DNA of 64,000 nt from Buchnera aphidicola (Chaitophorus sp. 3695) (GTDB lineage Bacteria; Pseudomonadota; Gammaproteobacteria; Enterobacterales; Enterobacteriaceae). Under the pieces are notes generated by a model, which saw only the letters and a program-made list of their open reading frames with translations, was not told the origin of the DNA and made no database searches. The position numbers were made by a program, and so were the translations under genes. Location: assembly GCF_964058985.1 (NCBI RefSeq), contig NZ_OZ060379.1, positions 248,001 to 312,000 of the forward strand, read 5' to 3'. Below are positions 49,679 to 59,790 of the stretch, piece after piece; positions within the stretch are counted from its first letter, which is position 1; the number at the start of each line of letters is the position of its first letter.

Positions 49679-52549
49679 TTATATAGATAATAATAATTTT
49701 TTATAACTTTTTAAACTTTTTAAATTATTTTTTAAAATATTTAATTTATTTTTTTCTTTATTAACAATTTCTTTAGGTGCATTTTTCAAAAAGTTTTTAT
49801 TTATTATTTTTGTATTTAAAAATTGAATTTTAAAAAAACAATTTTTTATTTTTTTTAATACGGTCTCTAATTCTAGCTCTTTATTAATAAATTCTTTAAT
49901 TGGAATAAGTAATTCACATTCACTAATTTTTCTAACTATGAATTTTTTAATTATTTTTTTATCTACTTTAGTAAATATTTGAATTTTTTTTAAATACATA
50001 ATATTTTTTAAAAATTTTTTATGAGTTTGAATTATTAATAAAAATTTTTGACTACTATTTTTAATAAAAATTCTAATTTTTTTACTATATTTTATCTTCA
50101 TAGAATTTCTAATAGATCGTACTTCTTTAAAAAAATTTTGAATAATATTCATTTGTTCTAAAGATTGATAATCAATATTCTTTAAATTAAATTTTGGAAA
50201 ATTATGATTAATTAAACTATTTTTATAATAATTATCTTGTAGTACAAAAATTTTTTTCCAAATATATTCTGTAATAAAAGGAATTATTGGATGTAATAAC
50301 TTTAATATTGTTTTTAAAATATACATTAACATATTTTGTGTATTAATTTTTTCTTTTTCTGTACCAGATCTTATTATAATTTTAGAAATTTCCAAGTACC
50401 AATCGCAAAACTTAAACCAAACAAATTCATATATTAAATAAGAAACACGATCAAATCTATAATTTTTAATAAATTTTTTATAGTTCTGAATCAAAATCTG
50501 CAATTCTGATAAGATCCATTTATCTTGTAATAATAAAATTTTAGAAATTATTTTATTACTTTTATACATAATATTTTTATTTAATAACACAAATCGACTT
50601 GCATGCCACAATTTATTACAAAAATTTCGATAACCTTGTAAACGATTCATATCCCAAAAAATACTTCTAGAATAAGTAGATAAAGCTGTACAAGTAAATC
50701 TTAATGAATCAGCTCCAAAAGCTTGAATTCCGTTTGGAAAAAGTTTATTTAAATTTTTTATGATATTTTTTTTTTTAAATTCATTATTTTTTATATTTTT
50801 AGTACGTTTATTAATTAATTTTTTTAAACTAATTCCATCAATTAAATCTATTGGATCAATAATATTTCCTTTAGATTTAGACATTTTTTTTCCTTCTTCA
50901 TCACGTATTAAACCTGTTATATATACATTTTTAAAAGGAATTTGTAATTTTCCATGTTTATCTTTAATTATATGAGTAGTTAACATAATCATACGCGCAA
51001 TCCAAAAAAAAATAATATCAAAACCACTTACAACAACATTAGTAGGATGAAATTTTTTTAATAAATTTTTCTTTTTAGGCCAATCTAAAGCTAAAAAAGT
51101 CCATAAACTAGAAGAAAACCAAGTATCTAAAACATCTGTTTCTTGTTTTAAAAAACAATTTTTTTTTAATTTATACTTTTGAATAATATCTAATTTATTT
51201 AATCCTACATAAATATTTTTATTTTTATCATACCAAATAGGTATTCTATGACCCCACCATAATTGTCTAGATATACACCAATCTTCTACATTTCTCATCC
51301 AAGATAAATACATATTCTTATATTTTTTTGGAAAAAACTTAATTTTTTTATTGAGTACAGTTGATATAGACTGTTCTACAAATATTGAAGTTTTTAAAAA
51401 CCATTGACTTGTTAACATCGGCTCTATAATAGAATTACTTCTTTCACCATAAGGTATACTAGAATCTAATAATTTTATTTTATCTAATAAATTGTGTTCT
51501 TTTAAATATATAATAATTTGTTTACGTGCTAAAAAACGATTCATTTTTTGAAAATATAACGGAATATAACAATTATATTGATTTTCTATTTTATTAGTAT
51601 AACTATATATTAATAATTTTTTCAAAATATTTCCATTTAATGAAAATATTTGAATTATAGCAAGATTGTGTTTCATTCCAATCTTGTAATCAAGAAAATC
51701 ATGCGCTGGAGTAATTTTAACACATCCAGTTCCTTTACTTATTTCAACTTCAATATCAGAAATAATTGGAATGATTCTATTAACAATAGGTACAATAACT
51801 TTTAATCCAATACAATTTTTGTATCTAATATCTTGTGGATTTACTCCTATAGCAGAATCTCCAAATATAGTTTCAGGTCTAGTAGTAGCTACTACTATAT
51901 AATTTTTATTATTAATAAAACACTTTTTACTATAAAAAAAGTATTTTATATAATATATTTTAGATTTTATATTTTTATTTATTACTTCTAAATCTGAAAT
52001 TACAGTTTGTAAATGTACATCCCAATTTACTATTTTTTTTTTTTTATAAATTAATCCTTGATTATATAATATTATAAATGCTTTTTTAACTCCTTCAGAC
52101 ACATCTGAATCCAAAGTAAATTTTTTTCTATTCCAATCAATAGCATGACCTAAACGTTTAATTTGATCAAATATTTTACTTTTATATTTTTCAACCCATG
52201 TCCATGTTTTTTTTATAAGATACTTTCGATCATATTTTAATTGATTTTTCTTATTTTTTTTTAGAATTTTTTTTTCTATTAACAACTGAGTAGCTATACC
52301 AGCATGGTCTAAACCAATTTGAAATAAAATATTTTTTCCATTCATACGATTAAATCGGATTAAAATATCCATAATTGTTTGTTGGAAAGCGTGCCCCATA
52401 TGTAAGACACCAGTAATATTTGGTGGAGGCATAATAATACAAAAAGATTTTTTAGAACTTTTTTTAATAGAAGTTTGAAAATATTTTTGTTTTTCCCAAA
52501 ATTCATATAATTTTTTTTCAATTAACTTCGGATTGTAGTTTTTTTTCAT
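49679..52549 (-). CDS. valS: Valyl-tRNA synthetase
   Basis: ValS is a class Ia synthetase that charges tRNA-Val and edits threonine. It has 956 residues (E. coli 951). The HIGH-type motif is in PPPNITGVLHMGHAFQQT near residue 50, the editing domain carries TTRPETIFGDSAIGV and TPAHDFLDY, KMSKS is intact in EEGKKMSKSKG near residue 560, and the C-terminal coiled arm (about 890-956) is very Lys-rich. It is divergent from argI across a 553-base A/T gap. Confidence 0.98.
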   Translation of the reverse strand: MKKNYNPKLIEKKLYEFWEKQKYFQTSIKKSSKKSFCIIMPPPNITGVLHMGHAFQQTIMDILIRFNRMNGKNILFQIGLDHAGIATQLLIEKKILKKNKKNQLKYDRKYLIKKTWTWVEKYKSKIFDQIKRLGHAIDWNRKKFTLDSDVSEGVKKAFIILYNQGLIYKKKKIVNWDVHLQTVISDLEVINKNIKSKIYYIKYFFYSKKCFINNKNYIVVATTRPETIFGDSAIGVNPQDIRYKNCIGLKVIVPIVNRIIPIISDIEVEISKGTGCVKITPAHDFLDYKIGMKHNLAIIQIFSLNGNILKKLLIYSYTNKIENQYNCYIPLYFQKMNRFLARKQIIIYLKEHNLLDKIKLLDSSIPYGERSNSIIEPMLTSQWFLKTSIFVEQSISTVLNKKIKFFPKKYKNMYLSWMRNVEDWCISRQLWWGHRIPIWYDKNKNIYVGLNKLDIIQKYKLKKNCFLKQETDVLDTWFSSSLWTFLALDWPKKKNLLKKFHPTNVVVSGFDIIFFWIARMIMLTTHIIKDKHGKLQIPFKNVYITGLIRDEEGKKMSKSKGNIIDPIDLIDGISLKKLINKRTKNIKNNEFKKKNIIKNLNKLFPNGIQAFGADSLRFTCTALSTYSRSIFWDMNRLQGYRNFCNKLWHASRFVLLNKNIMYKSNKIISKILLLQDKWILSELQILIQNYKKFIKNYRFDRVSYLIYEFVWFKFCDWYLEISKIIIRSGTEKEKINTQNMLMYILKTILKLLHPIIPFITEYIWKKIFVLQDNYYKNSLINHNFPKFNLKNIDYQSLEQMNIIQNFFKEVRSIRNSMKIKYSKKIRIFIKNSSQKFLLIIQTHKKFLKNIMYLKKIQIFTKVDKKIIKKFIVRKISECELLIPIKEFINKELELETVLKKIKNCFFKIQFLNTKIINKNFLKNAPKEIVNKEKNKLNILKNNLKSLKSYKKLLLSI

Positions 52550-53102
52550 ATGTTTAATAACTTTATATACTTTTTAAATAATTTTTATTGAAATAAAAAT
52601 ATTTTATTGATTATATGAAAATATTATAAAATATTTATAAATTAGTATAACTCTTTTACATAAAATTTTTTACTTTTATAATGCTTATAATATCTTGAAA
52701 TAAATTTATTTTTTAAAAAAAAGTTAATATAAAAAAACAAAATATTTAATAATTTTATTTTATATTTTAAATATAAATATATTTTTTAAAAAAATTTATT
52801 CTTTTATAAAAAAATAAAAAATATTTTTAATTAAATTTAATTTTTTAATAATATATATAACATATATTTTTTAAAAATATTCTAATTATCTATAATATAA
52901 CATTATTTTTTTTATTCTTTAAAATAAATTTTTTATTTAATAAAATTTTTACATTTGAATATTTATTAAATAATTATATTAATTTTTAATTAATAGATAA
53001 TTTTTATTGTTTTTTATATAATATATTAAAATTTTAAAATTTTATATTTTTAAAATTTTTATAACAGATAAATAAACTATAATTATTTTAAAAAGAGAAA
53101 AT
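52550..53102. other. Divergent A/T-rich region between valS and argI
   Basis: These 553 bases separate two divergent genes. They contain no open frame with a recognisable product, no tRNA and no GC-bearing hairpin. In E. coli the argI promoter region holds tandem ARG boxes for ArgR; I see no convincing ARG-box palindrome here, and pick no promoter because TATAAT-like strings occur everywhere. Confidence 0.5.
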
Positions 53103-54119
53103 ATGAACTCATTTTATTTAAGAAATTTTTTAAGATTAAAAAATTTTAAAAAACAAGATATTTTATTTTTAATAAAATATGCACAAAAATTAAAATTTGA
53201 AAAAATAATGAAACAAGAACAAAAAAATCTAAAAAACAAAAATATTGTTTTGATTTTTGAAAAAGAATCTACTAGAACTAGATGCGCGTTTGAGGTAGCA
53301 TCATTTGATCAAGGTGCTAAAATTACATATTTAAATGCAAAAGATATACATATAGGATATAAAGAATCTATCGCAGATACAGCGTTAACTTTAGGAAAAA
53401 TGTATGATGGTATTGTATATCGAGGACATCAACATAAAAATATAGAAAAATTAGCAAAATATGCTAAAATTCCAGTTTGGAATGGATTAACTAAATCTTT
53501 TCATCCCACTCAAATTTTATCTGATATTCTTACAATTAAAGAGATTTTTTTAAAAAAAAATATTAAAAATATAAAAATTGCTTATATTGGAGATGCTAAA
53601 AATAATATTTCAAACACTTTAATAGAAGCTGCAAATTTATTAAATTTTAATTTAAGTGTTATTTCTCCAAAAAAATATTTACCTAATAAAGAGTTTTTAA
53701 ATTTTTATAATATTAAAATTAACAAAAAATCAAATAATATATTATTTACAGATAATATAAAAAAAGGAATTTATCAAGCAGATATAATTTATACAGATGT
53801 ATGGATTTCTATGGGTGAAAATTCTGATAAAATAAAAAAAAAAATATCTTTATTAAAAAATTATCAAGTAAATAAAAAAATTTTGAAATTAACTCAAAAT
53901 CCTTTTGTAAAAGTTTTTCATTGTTTACCTGCATTACATGATAAAAAAACTATTTTTGGAAAAAAAATTATTCAAAAATTTAATTTAAAAAATGGAGTAG
54001 AAATTACTGATGAAGTATTTAAATCTAATCAGAAAATAATTTTTCAACAATCTTCTAATCGCGTGCATATTGTAAAAGCATTAATGATTTGTAGTTTAAT
54101 TAAAAAAATTAATTTTTAA
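53103..54119 (+). CDS. argI: Ornithine carbamoyltransferase
   Basis: ArgI makes citrulline from ornithine and carbamoyl phosphate in arginine synthesis, an essential amino acid for the aphid. It has 338 residues (E. coli 334). The carbamoyl-phosphate motif is KESTRTRCAFEVAS near residue 53, HPTQ is in FHPTQILSD, the ornithine region is in TDVWISMGE, and the catalytic cysteine lies in FHCLPALHD near residue 276. A GAGA element precedes the ATG. The catabolic and anabolic forms cannot be told apart from sequence, but the context favours synthesis. Confidence 0.97.
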   Translation: MNSFYLRNFLRLKNFKKQDILFLIKYAQKLKFEKIMKQEQKNLKNKNIVLIFEKESTRTRCAFEVASFDQGAKITYLNAKDIHIGYKESIADTALTLGKMYDGIVYRGHQHKNIEKLAKYAKIPVWNGLTKSFHPTQILSDILTIKEIFLKKNIKNIKIAYIGDAKNNISNTLIEAANLLNFNLSVISPKKYLPNKEFLNFYNIKINKKSNNILFTDNIKKGIYQADIIYTDVWISMGENSDKIKKKISLLKNYQVNKKILKLTQNPFVKVFHCLPALHDKKTIFGKKIIQKFNLKNGVEITDEVFKSNQKIIFQQSSNRVHIVKALMICSLIKKINF

Positions 54120-54512
54120 AACATTTATTCTAGAAAATATTTAAAAAAATTATATAAAAATTTTTTATATTTAATATCTATTTTTAAAAATTATTTTTAT
54201 AAAATTATATCAAATATTTTTTTCAAAATAAATATATTAAAATAATAAATTTATAAATAAAAGAATTTCAATTAAATTAAATTAAACTAAATTAAAATTT
54301 TTTTATATTTTATTTTATTTTCATATTAAATATTTATACAATAAAAATTTAGATATTAAAAATTTTTAAAATAAACAAAATTTTTTTATTTTATCATAAA
54401 ATATTTTAAATAAACATAAAATATATTTATATATATCAATGTAAAAAATATAAATTAATTAAATATTAGATTTTTATTTCAAAATAAAAATAAATAAGGT
54501 AAATATAAAAAA
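54120..54512. other. A/T-rich gap between argI and ridA
   Basis: These 393 bases show no coding frame, tRNA or strong hairpin. E. coli carries pyrBI, pyrL and other genes in this map region; none is traceable here. Confidence 0.45.
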
Positions 54513-54896
54513 ATGAAAATTTACACTAAACATGCACCGAAAGTTTTTGGACCTTATTCTCAAGCTATTAAAATAAACAAATTATTAATGATTTCTGGAC
54601 AAATTCCTATTAATTCTATATCTAAAAATATACCAAATAATATTAGTGATCAAACTTTTTTAGTATTAAATAATATTAAAGCTATTATAAAAAAATCTAA
54701 TTTTTCTATAAAAAATATTATTAAAACAACAATTTTTACAACTTGTTTAGATAAAATTAATGATATTAATCATTCATATGAAAATTTTTTTATGCAAGAA
54801 AATATATTAATTTTTCCAGCTCGATCTTGTGTAGAAGTATCTAAATTACCAAAAAATGTAAAAATTGAAATTGAAGCTATAGCTTTTAAAAAATAA
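54513..54896 (+). CDS. ridA: Enamine/imine deaminase RidA (YjgF)
   Basis: RidA hydrolyses reactive 2-aminoacrylate released by PLP enzymes and so protects branched-chain amino-acid synthesis. It has 127 residues (E. coli 128). Family residues are present: YSQAIKINKLLMISGQIP near residues 17-34, the substrate-binding arginine in ARSCVEVSKLP (about residues 104-114), and IEIEAIAF at the end. A TAAGGTAAA site precedes the ATG. The gene ends 5 bases before a strong terminator. Confidence 0.96.
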   Translation: MKIYTKHAPKVFGPYSQAIKINKLLMISGQIPINSISKNIPNNISDQTFLVLNNIKAIIKKSNFSIKNIIKTTIFTTCLDKINDINHSYENFFMQENILIFPARSCVEVSKLPKNVKIEIEAIAFKK

Positions 54897-54900
54897 ATAT

Positions 54901-54945
54901 ATTAAAGAGTGCACTAACCAAAAAATTCTAAGTGCGCTCTTTAAT
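54901..54945. terminator. Strong hairpin between convergent ridA and deaD
   Basis: A 15-bp inverted repeat (54901-54915 with 54931-54945, one mismatch, loop of 15) has a GAGTGCACT/AGTGCGCTC core, the most GC-rich hairpin of the plus-strand region. It begins 5 bases after the ridA stop and 78 bases from the deaD stop. The flanking A and T runs allow function in both directions. Confidence 0.8.
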
Positions 54946-55022
54946 CTTATATAATTTCTATAAAAGTTATTTTAATATAATTATTCTAAAAAATTTGTAA
55001 TTTAAAAAATGAATTTTTTTTC

Positions 55023-56825
55023 TTATTTTATATTTTTATGAATTTTTTTATTAAAATATGGTTTTTTTAAACGATTTTTTTTAGAATGAAATTTACGATT
55101 ATAAGAAATTTTAGAAACTTTTTTTGTAATATAATTTCTAAATTTCTTTTTAACAGGTTTTTTAGATAAATATTTAAAATTTTTAAATAATTTTAAATTA
55201 ATAAACTTATTAAAAATTTTTGTTTCATGAAAATTTTTTAATAAACCACTTTGAATTAAATTTTTTGGTAATTCGATAGTAGAATATGAAGAAAATATTT
55301 TTATATGACCAATATCTTTATTATTTAAATTACCTTCGTTCGCAATAGCCCCCACGATATGTCTAACTTCTATTTTATCTACTCTTCCTAAATCTAATTT
55401 ATATACATCCATATTAGAATTTTTTTTAAATTGTTTTGTATTTTTATATGTTAAATTGTTATTTCTATTTTTTTTAATCCAATTTTCTCGAATCTTTGGA
55501 ATATTTTTATCTTTTTCTATAATTAAAATACGTTTTCCTTGAGCTATTTTTAAAAGTGCTGCAGATAAATTTTCAAGAGAAACAGAAATATTTGAATTTA
55601 TTTTAGATAATAACAGTTGATATTTTTTTAAATTAGAACTTTTTAATTCTTTTTGAATTTTTTTAGAAAAACTTTGTAAACGACATTGACTTAATAAATC
55701 TGAATTTGGTAATTGTATTTGTTTAATAGATTGTCTCATAATTCTTTCAATATTTCTTAATAATCTCATTTCTCTATATTCAACAAACATTAAAGCTTTT
55801 CCTTTACGTCCTGCACGACCTGTTCTACCAATTCTATGTACGTAAGATTCAGCATCTATTGGAATATCATAATTTATTACTAAACTAATTCTATCAACAT
55901 CTAATCCTCTTGCAGCAACATCTGTTGCAATTAATATATCTAATGTTCCATTTTTTAATCTTTCTAAAGTTTTTTCACGTAATGTTTGATTCATATCCCC
56001 ATTTAAAGCAGCGCTATTATATCCATTTTTTTCTAATACTTCAGAAACTTCTACAGTAGAATTTTTTGTTCGCACAAAAATTATAGTAGCTGAAAAATCT
56101 TCTGTTTCTAAAAATCTTATTAAAGCATCCGTTTTTTTTCCATACACTAACCAATAAGTTTGATTAATATCTGGTTTATTCATAATATTAGATTTAATTT
56201 TTATTTCTTTGGGATTATTCATAAAACGATGAGAAATTCTTTTAATAACATCGGGCATAGTAGCAGAAAATAATGCTGTTTGTCGTTTATTTGGTATTTT
56301 TGAAAGAATAGTTTCTACATCTTCAATAAATCCCATACGTAACATTTCATCTGCTTCATCTATAACTAAAGAGCTTAATCTAGATAAATTTAAAGTTTTT
56401 CTTTTTAAATGATCTAATAATCTTCCAGGAGTTCCAACTATAATTTGTGGACCACTACGTAAAGCACGTAACTGTAGTTCATATCTTTGACCACCATATA
56501 ATGGTAAAACACGAATAGCTGAAATATACTTAGAAAATAAAGAAAATGCTTCAGACACTTGAATAGCTAGTTCTCTAGTTGGCGTTAAAACTAAAATTTG
56601 TGGAATTTTTAAAAAAGTTTTAACATTATTTAATAAAGGCAAAGCAAAAGCAGCTGTTTTTCCACTTCCAGTTTGCGCCATTCCTAAAACATCATGATTT
56701 TTTAATAAGTAAGGAATACATTTTTCTTGTATAGGAGAAGGTTTTTGATATCCAATTTCTTTTAATACTTTTAAAATGGAATTATTTAATTTAAATTCTA
56801 AAAATTTGTTTTTAATAAGAACCAT
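55023..56825 (-). CDS. deaD: DEAD-box RNA helicase DeaD (CsdA)
   Basis: DeaD unwinds RNA in 50S assembly, mRNA decay and cold adaptation. The helicase core has the Q motif [37 protein letters not shown] and [13 protein letters not shown]-terminal RNA-binding domain (about 470-550, with [16 protein letters not shown]) and a basic tail follow. I start at the ATG at 56825 (600 residues), just before the conserved N-terminus; a longer frame reaches 56879 but its first 18 codons have no homology. A GAGGT ribosome site lies 11 bases upstream. It follows pnp, as in E. coli, but behind a promoter and a long leader. Confidence 0.95.
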   Translation of the reverse strand: MVLIKNKFLEFKLNNSILKVLKEIGYQKPSPIQEKCIPYLLKNHDVLGMAQTGSGKTAAFALPLLNNVKTFLKIPQILVLTPTRELAIQVSEAFSLFSKYISAIRVLPLYGGQRYELQLRALRSGPQIIVGTPGRLLDHLKRKTLNLSRLSSLVIDEADEMLRMGFIEDVETILSKIPNKRQTALFSATMPDVIKRISHRFMNNPKEIKIKSNIMNKPDINQTYWLVYGKKTDALIRFLETEDFSATIIFVRTKNSTVEVSEVLEKNGYNSAALNGDMNQTLREKTLERLKNGTLDILIATDVAARGLDVDRISLVINYDIPIDAESYVHRIGRTGRAGRKGKALMFVEYREMRLLRNIERIMRQSIKQIQLPNSDLLSQCRLQSFSKKIQKELKSSNLKKYQLLLSKINSNISVSLENLSAALLKIAQGKRILIIEKDKNIPKIRENWIKKNRNNNLTYKNTKQFKKNSNMDVYKLDLGRVDKIEVRHIVGAIANEGNLNNKDIGHIKIFSSYSTIELPKNLIQSGLLKNFHETKIFNKFINLKLFKNFKYLSKKPVKKKFRNYITKKVSKISYNRKFHSKKNRLKKPYFNKKIHKNIK

Positions 56826-56836
56826 GTAAAACATGT

Positions 56837-56919
56837 ACCTCATTGAATTAAAGAAGGAGGGCCAGTTTACATTATACACGATAAATTTTTTTATACATTT
56901 ATTGAAATTGTGAACTGGC
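56837..56919 (-). promoter_or_regulatory. Structured leader of deaD with possible Shine-Dalgarno occlusion
   Basis: In the deaD leader, 56910-56919 and 56861-56870 form a 10-base inverted repeat with a GCCAG core (one C-A mismatch in the deaD RNA). Right after it the RNA reads CCCTCC (56861-56856), complementary to the GAGG of the ribosome site (56841-56838) and resembling the anti-Shine-Dalgarno end of 16S rRNA. The leader could therefore hide its own ribosome site. This is inference from pairing only. Confidence 0.4.
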
Positions 56920-57113
56920 TTAAAATATTTTTATTTAAAATTTGAACGTTTATTTAACTATATTAAAATTTTATCAGTTATTTAGTATACTTTGTAAAAT
57001 TTTTGTTTATTTAAAAAAATAAATAATAAAATATTATTAAATAACTCATAAAATTTATTCATATAATTATATAAAATATTTTAAAAAACCAATAAATATT
57101 TTTTTTGAAATAA

Positions 57114-57144
57114 ATTATAATTTTATAATTTAAAAAAATGTCAA
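57114..57144 (-). promoter_or_regulatory. Promoter candidate for deaD
   Basis: A perfect TTGACA (57144-57139) and a perfect TATAAT (57119-57114) are 19 bases apart on the minus strand, just after the pnp terminator. The predicted start near 57107 gives a leader of about 280 bases before the deaD start codon. The spacer is two bases longer than ideal. Confidence 0.5.
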
Positions 57145-57174
57145 ATTTTTTATTCAATAAATTTAGATTATCAT

Positions 57175-57204
57175 AAAAAATAGAATTATAAAATTCTATT
57201 TTTT
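57175..57204 (-). terminator. Terminator hairpin after pnp
   Basis: A perfect 13-bp stem (57175-57187 with 57192-57204, loop of 4) has a TAGAATT core flanked by A6/T6, so the U-tract is built into the stem. It begins 27 bases after the pnp stop on that strand and would separate pnp from deaD transcription. Confidence 0.7.
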
Positions 57205-57230
57205 AATAAAAAATTTTTATATGAATTTAA

Positions 57231-59315
57231 TTATTCTGAAATTTTTTTCATACTTAATCTTAATCTTTTTTGTCGGTCTATATCTAAAACTTTTACTTTA
57301 ACCAATTGATTTAATTTTAAACAATCTGAAACTTTTTCTATATGCTTTTCTGAAATCTGAGAAATATGTACTAAACCTTCTTTTCCAATTCCTATAGAAA
57401 TAAATGCACCAAAATCAACTATTCTGGTTACTTTTCCCGTATATATTTTTCCGATTTCTAAATCTGATGTAATCTCTTGAATACGTTGTATAGCATGTTT
57501 AGCTTTTTTTTCCATTACAGCTGAAATTTTTACTGTGCCATTATCTTCAATTTCAATTGTAGTTCCTGTTTCTTCTGTTAACATACGAATCACAGACCCT
57601 CCTTTTCCTATAACATCTTTAATTTTTTCTGGATTAATCTTAATAACATGTACACGAGGAGCAAATTTAGAAATTTCTTTATTAGGAACATTTATTGTTT
57701 TAGACATTACTTGTAAAATAAAAGTAATAGCACGAAAAGATTTATTTAAAGTTTCATATAAAATATCATATGTCATTCCTTCAGTTTTCATATCTAATTG
57801 TAGAGCAGTAATACCTATAATACTTCCAGAAACTTTAAAATCCATATCTCCAAAATGATCTTCGTCTCCTAATATATCTGTTAAAATTACATAATTATTA
57901 TTTTCTTTAATTAATCCCATTGCAACACCTGCTATAGGTTGTTTAATAGGAACACCAGCATCCATTAAAGCTAAAGAAGCACCGCATACAGAAGCCATAG
58001 AAGAAGATCCATTAGATTCAGTAATCTCAGAAACTATACGAATAGTATAAGGAAAACTTTCTATAGAAGGCATTACAGCTAAGATACTTTTTTTAGCCAA
58101 TTTTCCATGTCCAACTTCTCTTCTTTTAGGAGAATTTATCATTCCTATTTCTCCAACAGAATACGGAGGAAAATTATAATGAAATAAAAAACTATCAGTT
58201 TTATCACCTAATAATTCATCTAAATTTTGAGCATCCCTTGAAGTTCCTAAAGTTACTGATACTAAAGATTGAGTTTCTCCTCTAGTAAATAAAGAAGAAC
58301 CATGTGCTCTGGATAAAACGCTAGTCTTAATATCTAAATTACGAATAGTATCTGGGCATCTACCATCAATTCTTATTTTTTTTATTAAAATTTTTTTTCG
58401 AACAATTTTTTTTTCTATATCAGAAAAAATTTTATTTATTTCTAAAATATTTGTATTTAAATCTTGGCATAAAATCTTAGAAATTATCATATTTTTATAT
58501 GTTTTTAATTTTTGAACACGTTTAATTTTATCAGAAATACAATAATATTTTTCTAATTTTTTTTTAGATAATTTTAAAACTTGTTCATAAAGAATATTAT
58601 TTAAAATATGAGAATCATATGTCCAACTTTTGTTTTTTATTGAAGATAATAAATTTTTCATACTTTGAATTAATTTTTTTTGCTTTTTAAATCCATATAA
58701 AATACCTTTAAATATAATTTTTTTATCTAATTGATTAGATTCTGCTTCAATCATTAGAATATTCTCATCAGTTCCAGATACTATTAAATCTAATAAGCTA
58801 GATTTCATTTCATCTGTATTAGGATTTAAAACATATTTATTATCAATAAAACCAACTCTTGCTGCACCGATCATTTTTTTTACTGGTATGCCAGAGATAT
58901 ATAATGCAGCAGATACTCCAATCATAGAAACAATATCAGGATTAATTTTTGGATTTAATGAAACGACTGTGATAATAACTTGTACTTCATTATAAAAATT
59001 TTTTGGAAAAATCGCACGAATAGGTCTATCTATTAATCGTCCAATTAATATTTCATTTTCACTAGGACGACCTTCTCTTCTAAAAAACCCTCCTGGAATT
59101 TTACCAGCAGCATACGTTCTTTCTTGATAATTTACAGTTAAAGGTAAAAAATCTTTAATTTCTTTAACTTCTTTTTGTCCAACTACAGTGACAAGTACAG
59201 AAGTATCATCTATACTAGCCATAATAGAAGATGTTGCTTGTCTAGCAATTAATCCAGTTTCTAAAGTTACTATATGATTTCCATATTTAAATTTAAATAT
59301 AAATGGATTGAGCAA
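57231..59315 (-). CDS. pnp: Polynucleotide phosphorylase
   Basis: PNPase is a trimeric 3'-5' phosphorolytic exonuclease of RNA decay. It has 694 residues (E. coli 711). The two RNase PH-like domains are intact ([22 protein letters not shown] in the first; the second has [14 protein letters not shown] with the catalytic aspartates near 490). A KH domain ([16 protein letters not shown]) and an S1 domain ([20 protein letters not shown]) follow, and the last 15-20 residues of E. coli are lost. It follows rpsO with a terminator between, as in E. coli. With RNase E cut short here, it may carry much of the RNA turnover. Confidence 0.98.
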   Translation of the reverse strand: MLNPFIFKFKYGNHIVTLETGLIARQATSSIMASIDDTSVLVTVVGQKEVKEIKDFLPLTVNYQERTYAAGKIPGGFFRREGRPSENEILIGRLIDRPIRAIFPKNFYNEVQVIITVVSLNPKINPDIVSMIGVSAALYISGIPVKKMIGAARVGFIDNKYVLNPNTDEMKSSLLDLIVSGTDENILMIEAESNQLDKKIIFKGILYGFKKQKKLIQSMKNLLSSIKNKSWTYDSHILNNILYEQVLKLSKKKLEKYYCISDKIKRVQKLKTYKNMIISKILCQDLNTNILEINKIFSDIEKKIVRKKILIKKIRIDGRCPDTIRNLDIKTSVLSRAHGSSLFTRGETQSLVSVTLGTSRDAQNLDELLGDKTDSFLFHYNFPPYSVGEIGMINSPKRREVGHGKLAKKSILAVMPSIESFPYTIRIVSEITESNGSSSMASVCGASLALMDAGVPIKQPIAGVAMGLIKENNNYVILTDILGDEDHFGDMDFKVSGSIIGITALQLDMKTEGMTYDILYETLNKSFRAITFILQVMSKTINVPNKEISKFAPRVHVIKINPEKIKDVIGKGGSVIRMLTEETGTTIEIEDNGTVKISAVMEKKAKHAIQRIQEITSDLEIGKIYTGKVTRIVDFGAFISIGIGKEGLVHISQISEKHIEKVSDCLKLNQLVKVKVLDIDRQKRLRLSMKKISE

Positions 59316-59412
59316 AATAAATATCCTTAAAATATCAAATTAAAAATACTATTTTATAATATTTTAAACTTAATAAAACTTAAAAAAAAAAAAAGAAAAT
59401 ATAATTAAAAAA

Positions 59413-59433
59413 AAAGGGCTAAAATCGCCCTTT
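59413..59433 (-). terminator. Intrinsic terminator after rpsO
   Basis: On the minus strand AAAGGGC (59433-59427), a 7-base loop and GCCCTTT (59419-59413) are followed by a run of T, the textbook rho-independent form. It lies 63 bases after the rpsO stop and before pnp, matching the E. coli rpsO terminator position. Confidence 0.88.
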
Positions 59434-59495
59434 GTATATTTTTATATTATTAATTTGTAAAACATTTTTTTTTGTAAAAGTTTAAATTTATAGAT

Positions 59496-59765
59496 TTATC
59501 GACGAATTTTTAAATCTTTAATGATAGAATTATACTGAAAAACAGATTTTTTACGCATATATTTTAATAACTTTCTACGTTTAGAAACCATTTTTAATAA
59601 TCCTCTTCTACTAGAAAAATCTTTTTTATGGATTAAAAAATGGTTTTGTAAATCATTAATTTTATATGTTAAAAGTGAAATTTGTACTGCTGTATTTCCA
59701 CTATCTAAATTATTTCTTCCATATTTTATTATTATATTTTTCTTATTTAAATTACTTGCTAACAT
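59496..59765 (-). CDS. rpsO: 30S ribosomal protein S15
   Basis: S15 binds 16S rRNA helices 20-22 early in assembly and in E. coli represses its own mRNA. It has 89 residues, as in E. coli (S15 counted with Met). The RNA-contact regions DSGNTAVQISLLTYKINDL and SRRGLLKMVSKRRKLL are intact. It lies between truB and pnp. I did not find the E. coli pseudoknot leader in the 25 bases separating it from truB, so autoregulation in that form is doubtful. Confidence 0.98.
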   Translation of the reverse strand: MLASNLNKKNIIIKYGRNNLDSGNTAVQISLLTYKINDLQNHFLIHKKDFSSRRGLLKMVSKRRKLLKYMRKKSVFQYNSIIKDLKIRR

Positions 59766-59790
59766 ACTTCGTTCCTATTAATTAATAAAT

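Noticed and set aside
56826..56879. Longer DeaD N-terminus starting at 56879
   Set aside because: The extra 18 codons overlap the inverted repeat and have no homology. The ATG at 56825 precedes the conserved N-terminus and has a ribosome site.
56861..56919. Inverted repeat before deaD as an insertion-sequence end or attachment site
   Set aside because: There is no transposase, target duplication or second copy nearby. Its position in a leader makes an RNA structure more likely.
57535..57858. Open frame of 107 codons antisense to pnp
   Set aside because: It lies wholly inside the conserved pnp coding sequence, and the opposite-strand protein resembles nothing known to me.
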